From positions 1 through 64,000 of the forward strand of contig WNYE01000064.1 in the NCBI GenBank assembly GCA_021396245.1: DNA of 64,000 nt, written 5' to 3'. Source of the DNA: Sporothrix humicola. Its lineage: Eukaryota > Ascomycota > Sordariomycetes > Ophiostomatales > Ophiostomataceae. A program made the position numbers and the translations under genes. Shown here piece by piece: positions 13,301 through 23,040 of the stretch (the first letter of the stretch is position 1; the number at the start of each line of letters is the position of its first letter). The notes beneath the pieces were generated by a model. It was not told the origin of the DNA. It did no database searches and saw only the letters and a list, made by a program, of their open reading frames with translations.

Positions 13301-13852
13301 ATGCCGATGCCAACGCAGACAGGAGCCGAAGGAGCAAGATAAAGATAGAAATAAAACTTGTCAATAGCGGAAGATAAAAAAGAAAGATAAAAAACCAATC
13401 CATGCAGACGCACATGCAGATGCAAAGACGCAATATGCAAGATGTAAGAAATACAACAAGAAAAAGATAACCAAAAAGACCTAGCATTCACAATATCCAG
13501 GGCCCTTTCCAAAATAGATCTAATCAAGAAAAAATCAAACAAGCCCAAAGAAGCGCCGGGGAAGAACAACCGACTGTAGTCGCTTTTGCTCGGCTCTGCT
13601 TCTTCCTGTACAATCCCCCTTTTCGACTTCATCGTGGCTAAATGAGGGCAGTCGCTTGGTTGTGGATCCCCTCAAACCGTCTCTGCCGATGGTAACGGTC
13701 CGTCGTGTCTAGGTATTATCAGCCTGGTGATATCTGGTTGACTTCGCTATGCTGGATGACTGCTGTGCTGTTTCAGCAAGCAAAAGGCAGCGAGCGGCTG
13801 CGTTAAACCGACGCATATTTCAACCGAGGGTAGCCGCGCATCGCGACTTCGT
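4244..13852. other. 9.6-kb gene-poor region
   Basis: No protein gene can be supported across this span. All ORFs are short, low in complexity or repetitive in composition, and no plausible exon chain emerged. The first ~1.4 kb (4250-5600) is purine-rich on the plus strand, consistent with a long CT-rich leader or promoter for the minus-strand DUF3712 gene. A run of 30 T lies at 7339-7368. The stretch 11900-12060 is dense in GATATC and ATCGAT palindromes. It could host long non-coding transcripts, long leaders or decayed repeats; the sequence alone does not say which. Confidence 0.55.
7339..7368. repeat. Poly-T homopolymer, 30 nt
   Basis: An uninterrupted run of T follows CGGCGGAC. It is a simple mononucleotide repeat whose length may be uncertain in short-read assemblies. 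No adjoining element suggests a retroposon tail. Confidence 0.85.
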
Positions 13853-15743
13853 TTAGATCTTTGCCTTGACAGGAATCATCATCTCTCCAAGTCCAGAGCC
13901 ACCGTCGAAGATGTCCCGTTCGAGTGCACGCGTGTTGACCTGTTGAAGGGAGGAAGAAAACATAAGGGTTAGCATCATTGTTTACGTGTGGCTACCTAAG
14001 CAAACTTCGAATCGATGAAGTCGTCCACATCATCAAAGGGGCCACTCACCAGTCGTGGGTTCAGGTCGCTGACTGTCTTGGCTCCAAGGAGCTTCATGCA
14101 TGTCGCAATCTCGTCGTTGAAAACTATAGAAGAAGAAAAGGATATTAGTAAGTGGCCAACAGAAGAGACGGAATAGGGGACGCCAATGGGGCCTGAGAAG
14201 CCTTAGATTTTAGGGAGGAAGACATACTCTGGAAGGTCCGCTCAACACCGCGCCAGCCGCCGGCACCGAGAGCCCACAGCGCCGCTCGGCCAACACCGAC
14301 GGCCTTGGCACCCAGGCAGAGTGCCTTGACGACGTCCGTGCCGCGCTTGACACCGCCGTCAATCCACACCTCGATGTGGTCAAAGACCTCGGGGCAGTAC
14401 TTGCGGATCTCCAGCAGGGTGTGCATTGCTGGCGGCGCCGTGTCGAGAGCGCGGCCACCGTGGTTCGACAGGATGATGGCCTTGACGGTACCCGGGTACT
14501 GAGCGGCATACTGAGCCGCCAGGAAGGCATCCTCGTGCGTCTGAATACCCTTGAGTACGATCGGCAGTGTGGTGTTCTTGGCCAGCCACGGCAGCGTCGT
14601 GTGCCATGTGAGGTCGGCCGCTGTGCCCCAGAACATCTGCTGGCCGATACCGCCGCCGCCCGGCTTGCCTGCGGCTGCGTCCTGGTTCGCCGCGGCAAAG
14701 CTGGCTGCCGAACCAAACTGCTGGCGCTCGTCGTCCTCGCGCTTGCCCGGCACGGGCGCATCGAGCGTCAGAACGATAAACTTGTAGAACTTGTCGAGCT
14801 TCTGCACGCGCTTCAGCATGGCCTCGCTCTTCTTGCGGTCGTTCTGAACATAGATCTGCCAGCCAAAGATCTGGCCCTCGACGGCGTCCGCCACGATCTG
14901 CTCAATGGTCATGCTGGCGTTGTGCGACACAATTTGCATGCCGCCGAAACTGCTGATGCCCTTGGCAATGCCAGCCTCGCCATCCGGGTGCGCAAGACGT
15001 GCCATAGCGGCGGGCGAGACGTAGAGCGGGAGGCCGACCTTGTGGCCGAGCAGGGTGGTGGAGATGTCGCACGAGGTGCAGTCGACGAAGACGCGCGGCC
15101 GCAGCAGGATCTGGCGGAAGACGGTGTTGTTGAGCTTCTTGGACATGAGGTCGTCGCCGGCCGAGTAGTAGTAGGACCAAGCCTTCTTGGGCACGAGCTT
15201 GGTGGCCACCGCCTCGATCTCGTCCATGTTGAGCAAGAACTCCATTGGCGGTGCCTCGTATTTCTTGTTGCTGTCGTCGTCACCGCCGTTGCCATTGCCA
15301 GCACCTCCACCGCTACTGCTTGAGCTGCCGCCGCCGGAGCTCTGTGCTGCCGCCGCCGCGGCCTTCTCCTCGAGCCGCTTTAGGCTCGCCTCGTCGACCT
15401 TGCCGAGCAGGGCATCGGGGCTAAGCTCGTCCAGCGTACCGGGCGGGTGGATGGGATCGAAGTCTTCTGTGCAGTCCTTGCCGGCCAGCTGCAGAATAAT
15501 GCGCGAGCCGCCGGGGTGCGATGGCAGGAACTCGGTCACGTCGTACACATTGCCGTAGAGGATGACCCAGCAGCTGTCTGCAGACGTGTGCTTGGCCACT
15601 GAGCAGGGAGGGAAATACACGTTAGCAATCTGTGCGAGGCTGAAAAGTCTGGGAAAAATAAACGAGGCTGTCGTTCATGGATCTCGGATGCAACAGACCG
15701 CCAACAAAAGCTCACCTTCCTCAGCGTCGTAAATCTTAGCCAT
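13853..15743 (-). CDS. CYB2: Cytochrome b2-type L-lactate dehydrogenase (haem b5 + FMN)
   Basis: Four exons (15716-15743, 14228-15598, 14050-14123, 13853-13939) encode 519 residues. The enzyme class oxidises L-lactate, or a related 2-hydroxyacid, to the 2-oxoacid and passes electrons through haem to cytochrome c. Residues 1-80 are a cytochrome b5 domain with haem ligands His37 (SHPGG) and His60 (DPIHPPG). A low-complexity Ala/Ser/Gly/Asn linker (about 85-120) leads into the FMN TIM barrel, with PAAMARLAHPDGE, HNASMT, the Lys of IVLKGI and the catalytic His and Arg in LSNHGGRALD. Exons 3 and 4 supply the conserved C-terminal oligomerisation tail. The protein starts MAKIYDAEEVAKH directly at the haem domain with no mitochondrial presequence, unlike yeast Cyb2. 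Substrate could be another 2-hydroxyacid; the family is certain. Confidence 0.93.
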
Positions 15744-17308
15744 ACCGGATGGACAGGGTCGTGTGTTTCCAAAATCGGACGGTGAAGGGATCATAGAGGT
15801 CGGAGACGAAGAAAGAGAGGGAGAGGAAGACGGCGAAACAGAGGTGGGAAAACGAGGGGAAATGGGCGCAACGAGATTCGTGGAAATCGTAGCTGTCGCT
15901 GTTTAAGAAAGAGCGATTGTGAGGGCGAAAGATAAAACGGCCAGGAAGGAACGACCACAGTACGAAAAGGAGACAGCACAAAACCGGACTGAGCAGAGTG
16001 AGACGCGAATAGAGAAGGAGCAAAGGAGAAGCACAGAAGAAAAAAAAGATTACGACGAGAAAGACGAAAGAGGACGGCAGGAACGAAATGCAGACCGAAC
16101 CGACAGCACCTCCGCCTGCTAAACTACGACCCAGGAACCGGGAGACGGTGCAATGACCGACCGGGAATTCTACATAGTTTTCGTTTTCCTGGAGACATAT
16201 TGCCGATGATCGCATTGCACAACAAAAAGAGTCTGGTCCATTGGCGCGTTTGGAGGCACTTGGCTCACTTGACCTGCTTTTGCGGGGAATGCCATGCGTG
16301 CGATTGGGGGGATGAAGCTTCAAAATGGGCCCAGAAATCCACTGAAGCCCACTCTCGTCCTCTTCCGCCTTCCTCATCCGCCTTCCCGCCTGAAGATGCC
16401 GCGTCGACCTGCCTTCTCGGCAGCAATTTGTCCGAAACGTAGTTGTCGGCCAGAGCTCTTTCTGTGTCGGGATTCTCACCGTCAGTTTGCCGCTCTTGCA
16501 TTTTTATTTTCGTACCTGCCCTTCATTTTCATTTTCTCATCTCATCGTTCTTTCCCAATTCATTTCTGATTCCCTTCATTCTCCACGTTTTATCGTGCTC
16601 CTGACAGTGTGCCCTCCATCGCTCTTGCCGTCCTTAAAATCATGTTCGATCCCACTCCAGAAGCGTGCTCCGAATGCAGTAAAATTTTCCGGCGTGGAAA
16701 TAGCACACTGGCCTAGAACCCAAAGTCAAGTGACGCCAATACGCAACTAAAAAAAGCCACTGTTTCTTCCATTTCAGCAATTTATTCCGCCTCCAATATT
16801 TATCTTCAAGACGCACAATTGATGGATGAAAAAGCCCGTGATCTACCTGCATATTCCATTTTTCCTTCCGGACAAATTCAGATAGCCTCTGCTCTACCTG
16901 TTAGTAACAAAATCATGGCCACAAGGTGAGCAAAGTGGGCCAGACATGCCTTCCCAGAAAGGTGAAGTTCTCCGCTCTCGGAGAATCTCGTCATTCGCTG
17001 TATTGAACCCATTCTGCACTTCACACCTTGTGGTGGTAAGAGATGGCGGTGTAATTATTCAAGGGGTCATGCCAAGACGTACAACGTACCTACATTGTGA
17101 TTACTAGAAATATACAAGGCACGGTGAAGTAAGCATTGCTGTTAAAAGGCGTGGCTTTGTGGCATAAATATGTGAAATGTTGGTCTGGTATATTGGAGAA
17201 ATGAATAAATGCAATCGCCATGTTGAAATAAAATAAAAATCAAGAGAAAACCACGCCGTATTTTTCGTAACTCCAAGAACTCATAAATTCTCGCTTTGCC
17301 TAGATATG
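15744..17308. other. Intergenic region between CYB2 and the HCNGP-like gene
   Basis: It holds the 5' flank of CYB2, purine-rich on the plus strand at 15780-16100 (a CT-rich leader on the minus strand), and the 3' flank of the HCNGP-like gene. The end near 17040-17280 is AT-rich. No ORF with coding character, RNA gene or repeat array was seen. Confidence 0.6.
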
Positions 17309-18562
17309 TTAGTCAAATCTTGACTTGCGCTTTCCTGTTGCTGGTGTTCCGGAACGACTGGTCTTTTCACTCCCATCATGAGCTCCAATTCCGATTCCAG
17401 GTGTCGATGACGTCGATGCGGCGGTGGAAGATACAAACTCCACTCGCTCGCCAGGGGCTCGGGCCCGTTGCTTTGCTGCTTCTTCTTGCAAACGGCGCAA
17501 TGATCTCCGATATGCCTCTGGAGGAAACGCCGCCGGATCCCACAGGTCGAGTGGAAGAGTTGTGGCATACTGGGCAGAGACCAGGGCCGTGTCCACCGGT
17601 TTATCTGCCTTCTGCTTGCCCTTGAAGCTGCTGCTGCCTCCGCCTTCCTCATCTACGGCATCAAGATCGGTGCCGCCCCATGCGTTGGCCGGCATGCCCA
17701 CAAACGCCATCAGCTTGTCCATGAGTGCTGGGTTTTTCATGGCGTCCGACTGGGCCAGCCGTGCGTTGAAATGCGTGTCTTTCTTTTGCTTGAGCTCAAG
17801 GAAAGTCGCAAACTTTTTGTTGAGTGCTGCGAGGGCTGCCGCTGAAGTTGCCGCCGCGTCCGGATCCGGGCTGCCTGGGATATCAAAATCAGGCACGCTG
17901 GGCATCGTCAACTGGCGGACGGCAGCTCGCTCAGCCGAATAGGGCGACAGTGGAGGCTCGTTTGAGTCGCCATTTGCGCTGTAGCCGTCCATTTCATCGT
18001 CGTCTTCGAATGTTGCTGCAGTACTATCCGCTGGTGGCCGGCTTGGGCCGAAAACATCCCCTGCAGGTGCTGGGCCCGGGGTTGGTCCAAGAGCCGGCCC
18101 TAAAGCCGGGCCTTGTGCTGGCTCTTGTGCCGATTCTGATGGTGACTCCGAAGCTGCTGGCCTGCTGTCGGCAGCTGTAGGTATCGGATCCTCTATCCTT
18201 GGACGATCTGTGGGTGTCTCTGTCCGATCCTCACTGTCCACCACTATTGGTCGTGGCTTTTCTTCACCTAAGGCTGGTTAGCTACTTGCGATGCCCCCAG
18301 AGCAGACAAAAATATAGAAACTCACCTTTTGCAGGTTCTGCCCCGTTTGAGGGATTTTGGGCGATTTCTTTGCCTTTCGGCTGAAACGTAAACACAAAGT
18401 TAGCATATATTGACGCGTACGTAGCACAGAAGTGAATATCAAAGAGATAGCATTATGAGCTTTGTGGTGAAGCTTGTGAGTACATACCGGTGTCTGAACT
18501 TGCGGCTCTTCACGACCGTCACTATCGTCGTCACTGCTGTCGTACCCAACGAGGCCAGCCAT
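17309..18562 (-). CDS. HCNGP/SAP30BP-like transcriptional regulator
   Basis: Three exons (18488-18562, 18326-18380, 17309-18267) encode 362 residues. The protein opens MAGLVGYDSSDDDSD, the family's characteristic N-terminus. A Pro/Ala/Ser-rich disordered part with a PAQGPALGP-type repeat covers about 60-110. The HCNGP core follows: NKKFATFLELKQKKDTHFN, then NPALMDKLMAFVGM, then LDLWDPAAFPPEAYRRSLRRLQ. The C-terminus is a Ser/Thr/Gly-rich basic tail ending KRKSRFD. Human SAP30BP acts in transcriptional repression and pre-mRNA splicing; a nuclear role is likely here by homology. Both introns (107 and 58 nt) keep the frame with GTATGT and GTGAGT donors. The start lies 444 bp from the divergent PRE4 start. 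Confidence 0.88.
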
Positions 18563-19006
18563 TTTGGCTAAAAAGTCGAGCAATTTTTTATAAAATGTAA
18601 TGCTTGACAAGTCGTGTAAGTCATGAAGTGTTTTGAGTGAGAGTCGCGGTTATGAAAAGACGTGACGACTAGCCTCACGTGATTATTACATAATCAAAGC
18701 TACCAAATACAACGCCAGCCTTGAAGCTACCACCACTAATTCCTGCCTCAGGCAGAAAACACCTCCTAAGAAAAGAGGCAACAGCTGGGACGCGAAGCTG
18801 TGGTAGTGAGCTACGCCATCCAATCCGTACCTGCCTGAGAGCGTGCAGCTTTGAAACGACCATCCAACCATCACGAACCCAGCGACTCAATTTTGACAAC
18901 ACGACTCATCCATTGCATCCCACATCCACACAACGCCTCTTATCTATCGCATCTTCGATTCAGCCACCCCTCCACCACCTTCAATTCCCCTCCAAACAAG
19001 CACACT
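18563..19006. promoter_or_regulatory. Shared divergent promoter, HCNGP-like / PRE4
   Basis: These 444 bp separate two head-to-head start codons and must contain both promoters. The PRE4 side is CA- and CT-rich, as in fungal leaders (near 18900-19000). No convincing TATA box was seen. A GGTGGCAAA-type proteasome element (Rpn4 site) was not found on reading. Confidence 0.55.
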
Positions 19007-19921
19007 ATGGATCACACACCGCAAGCTTGGGGTCGTGTATGTTGATAAGCATTCCCTATTGATTCGAGCCTCATTGAGCATTGCGAGTACTGACATTCTA
19101 CTTCCCTTCTCTGACAGCCCCGCGATGATGTTTACGGCGCCTACGATGCCTCCTACCTGACCAGCAACGGCCCCAAGCAGGCAACACAAGCACCCATCGT
19201 CACCGGCACATCCGTCATTGCCCTCAAGTTCAAGGGCGGTGTTGTCATGGCAGCCGACAACCTGGCCTCGTATGGCTCTCTCGCTCGCTTCACGGACACC
19301 CTCCGCCTCCGCAAATTCGGCAAGCAGGCCGTCGTCGGCTTCAGCGGCGACGTTTCCGACATGCAGTTCCTCGACCGGCACCTGAACAACTTGGAGATCC
19401 AGGAGTCGTACAGCCACGAGGGCGACGAGCAGGCCGAGTCCGCAGAAGATGACGATCAGGAGCAGCAAAAGAACAATGGCCTCAACGCCGCCAACCTCCA
19501 CACCTACCTCGGCAAGCTGTTCTACGGACGCCGCAACAAGTTTGACCCTCTGTGGAACCAGGTCCTGGTGGCCGGCTTCGACAACAACGACGACGTGTTC
19601 TTGGCATGCGTGGACCTGCGCGGCACCACCTACGCAGCACCCAGCCTGGCCACGGGCTACGGCGCGGCGCTGGCACAGCCCATTATGCGGCGGGTGGCCG
19701 AGACGGAGGAGCAGGTAGCACAGCTGACGCAGGAGCAGGCCATTGAGGTCATCAAGGAGTGCATGAAGGTGCTGTACTACCGCGACGCGCGCAGCTTGGA
19801 CACATACAGCCTGGCGATTGTGACCAAGGAGGGCGTCACCGTGTCGACGAACGAGAAGCTGGAGAGGCAGAGCTGGGCATTTGCAGAGCGCATCCGCGGT
19901 TACGGCACCCAGACGGTTTAG
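19007..19921 (+). CDS. PRE4: 20S proteasome subunit beta-7 (Pre4/PSMB4)
   Basis: Two exons (19007-19036 and 19118-19921) encode 277 residues. The 81-nt intron has a GTATGT donor and a TACTGAC branch point. The subunit is a non-catalytic member of the inner beta ring of the 20S core. The signature QAPIVTGTSVIALKFKGGVV, followed by MAADNLASYGSLARF, is typical of beta-7 and not of the catalytic beta-1, -2 or -5 subunits. An acidic Glu/Asp/Gln insertion (about 95-118) is longer than in yeast. The annotated end, ERIRGYGTQTV-TAG (stop 19919-19921), matches the family's usual end, but the same frame stays open for 51 further codons (reported separately). Short first coding exons are common in these genes. 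Confidence 0.95.
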
Positions 19922-20634
19922 GATACCGCAGAAGACAAGAACGAGAGACAGGGGCAGGAGCAGGACTTTGAAAATGTGGACATCGACGACCTCAATAGTC
20001 GTGCCAGCAGCGTTACCCTCAGATCTGAGAGCCCCCCTCGCAGAGGCGGCCTGACATACTTTAGCGGTCTGGGTTAGATACGCATAGCACCACGGAGGAA
20101 CGCCTAAGCCGAATGGGAGGGGGTTCAGGAGCAGTATGGTACGATGCAGAGAACCATTAGCATTATGAGAGAACCAAACAAGTCATGTACAACTAGCCGA
20201 ATTAATGTTACTTTATCACAAATGCGTTTAACAGTATATCCTGCAAAGTGATATATCTCGTGATCAAATATGGACAGCGGAGTGCTTAAACGTGAATCAA
20301 TAGATAACCAAGAGCTAGATAAAGAAGAATAACATCAAAAACCGAGAACCAGCTAAACAAAGTAAAATCATGTCATATCCAGACCGCTTTATCTCTACGT
20401 CGTACATCGCTTGACTTTGCTTCCGTGATCCTTCAAAAGACGCTTGCTATATAAGCCAACGGTCTCGCCCTCTCGTTTATCCAAAAGAGGGCTTCCCTGA
20501 TGTAATTAAATCTTTGTTCTGTGGAAAATATTCCAAACAAAAACAGTTAAAAATCCAACTCCTTAGTATAATATGGTATCATCCCGCCGCTCCCTTTATT
20601 TTTCTTTTTCGGGGTTTCATTTCCGATTTAGATC
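19922..20634. other. Intergenic region, PRE4 3' flank to GFA1 3' flank
   Basis: This convergent spacer holds an in-frame open stretch continuing PRE4 (19922-20077) and then AT-richer 3' flank of both genes. No independent gene was seen. Confidence 0.65.
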
Positions 20635-23040
20635 TTACTCCACCGTCACCGACTTGGCCAGGTTGCGAGGGAAGTCAACGTTCAGGCCCTCAAGAACAGC
20701 CAGCCAGTAAGCAATCAGCTGCAGAGGGATGACGTTGAGGATACCCTGCAGGACGTCAACGGTCTTGGGGATCTCGATCTTCTCAGCCTGGGCGGCCTTG
20801 AACTCGACGTCCTCCGAGTTGCAGATAACAATCGGCTTGCCGCCACGAGCAATGACTGGATAATGTTAGTTATTGGTACAGTGCAGTCGGAAAATGGAAA
20901 TGAGAGGTGAGTATACATACCCTGCTGGTAGGCGTTGAGCGACTTCTTGAAGAGGTCGTCACGGGTCAGGATCATGATGATGGGCAGGTTCTCGTCAACC
21001 AGCGCCAGCACACCGTGCTTCAGCTCGCCAGACATGACAGCCTCGCAGTGCAGGTACGAGATTTCCTTGATCTTGAGGGCACCCTCGAGCGCGGTGCTGA
21101 ACTGCGAGCCACGGCCGAGCAGCAGCAGCGACTTCTGATTCTTGAACTTCTGCTCGCACATGTCCTTGATGGCCTCGTTCTGGAGCAGCACCGACTTGAT
21201 CTGGCCTGAGATGTTGGCCAGACCCTCGATAATCTCCTCGCGGCGCTGCTGCTTGCTGGCGCGGTCCTCGCTCAGGGACAGAGCGAACATGATCATGGCA
21301 ATGAACTGCGAAGTGTAGGCCTTGGTGGAGGCGACACCGATCTCAGGGCCGGCGTTGACGTGGACACCGCAGTGGGTCAGCAGCGAGATGGACGAACCGA
21401 CCACGTTGACGATACCGACGGTCAGGGCACCGCGCTCCAAGCAGTAGCGGAGGGCCAGCAGCGAGTCGGCGGTCTCACCCGACTGGGAGACGAACACGCA
21501 GGTGTCGTCACGGAAGACAGGTGCCTGGCGATCGAGGAAATCGGAGGCCAGCTCGACGGCAATCGGGATCTCAGCGAGCTCCTCGAAAGCACCACGGACA
21601 GCCATGCAGCTGTGATACGAGGTACCGCAGGCAATGAAGATAATGCGGCGGCAGCGGCGGATGGTCGAAATGTACGACCGCAGACCACCGAGGGTGACCT
21701 TCTTGTTCTCAATGTCCAAACGACCACGCATGGTGTTGACGACGGACTCGGGCTGCTCGAAAATCTCCTTCTGCATGAAGTGGTCGAACTTGCCCTTCAT
21801 GATCTCCTGCAGCTCAAGCTCCAGGGTCTGGATGGTGCGGACGTTGGAGCTGCCGTCGGCCTTCTTCAGGCGGTGGATGTTGAGCGAGCCCTCGTGGATG
21901 TGGGCAATGTCGTCATCCTCAAGGTACATGACCTTCTTGGTGTGCTCAATGATGGCAGACGGGTCGGACGACAGGAAGAACTCGGTGGGCATGGGCATGC
22001 CGTCGTCGGTCATGAAAGCGCGCGACTGCGAACGGTGCAGCAGCGACTTGTCGGGGGCAGCCAGGCCGCCGGCAGCCGAGTCAGGCGACAGCAGGCTGCT
22101 GCCCGAAACACCGGCCTTCTTGAGGGCAACGTTCTGCGAGGCGGTCTCGGCCGGCAGCGGGTTGTTGTCATCGGCGTACTCAACATCGACAAAGTCGACC
22201 TTCATGCGCTTCTGGGTCTTGACACCAATAACGAGGGGCGAACCCTTGCGGGCAGCAATAACCTCGTGGGGGTAGTGGACGGACTTGATCAGCAGACCGT
22301 AGGCGCCCTCAAGCTCGCAGATGACGGCCTTGGCCAGGTCGGTGAAGGCCAGGTTGGGGTGCTGGTCGTAGATGTACTTGGCCAGCTTGGCAATGCACTC
22401 CGTGTCGGTCTCGGTCTCGAACTTGAAGCCCTTGCTCTCGAGGAGCGTCTTAAGCTCCTTGTAGTTGGTGATGATACCGTTGTGGACGATGGAGAACTCC
22501 CACGTGGGGTCGGACCGGTGAGGGTGGCAGTTCAGGCGGGATGGCGTGCCGTGAGTAGCCCAGCGGGTGTGTGCAATACCGCAGTGCGAGTCGAAGATCT
22601 TGGTCTGGTCAACGTGAGCCTCGTCGATCAGCTCACGGAGCTTGGCGACCTTGCCAACCTCCTTGAAGGCGAACACCTCGTTCTTCTTGTCGCCATCAAC
22701 GGCGAGACCGGCCGAGTCATAGCCGCGGTATTCCAACCGAGACAGACCTAAAAGGAGGGGGAAAAGTTATGAGTTAGCTCGAGTTCGTGACAGCCTTGCG
22801 AGACATGCAGAAGAATAGGATCGCAGAAAAAGAAAGCAATGTCTGGCAGACGCAAGTGAGAGCTTACCGTTCACCAGTGTGTCGAGGATGAACTTCCGGT
22901 CCTTCTCCACCAGGTAGTTGACGTAGCCGAAAATGCCACTATGAAAAAGAAGCCTGTTAGCGAGCTGATTTTGATTTCTCGTGTGATGCTGCACAGAAGC
23001 GGTGAGCAGGAGGCAGGTGCAGGAGCGTTACATACCACAT
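20635..23040 (-). CDS. GFA1: Glutamine:fructose-6-phosphate amidotransferase
   Basis: Four exons (23036-23040, 22868-22938, 20921-22747, 20635-20855) encode 707 residues. The enzyme makes glucosamine-6-phosphate, the committed step to UDP-GlcNAc, chitin and glycosylation precursors in the cytosol. The first coding exon is only ATGTG; splicing gives MCGIFGYVNYLVEKDRKF with catalytic Cys2. The class II glutaminase domain (RWATHGTPS, HNGIITNYKEL) runs to about 300. It contains a Ser/Ala-rich insertion (about 225-285) typical of eukaryotic enzymes and a candidate phosphoregulation site. The SIS domains are at about 380-505 (FIACGTSYHS, VSQSGETADS) and 545-690 (LLGRGSQFSTALEGALK). The C-terminus is the conserved PRNLAKSVTVE. 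Start choice is forced by Cys2. The length matches fungal Gfa1 (about 690-720). Confidence 0.96.

Noticed and set aside
14376..15323. 315-residue plus-strand ORF antisense to CYB2
   Set aside because: Shadow ORF of the FMN domain; no independent coding signal.
21360..22751. 463-residue plus-strand ORF antisense to GFA1
   Set aside because: It is the shadow of GC-rich GFA1 codons; its product is Val/Gly/Asp-rich with no family resemblance, while GFA1 is certain.
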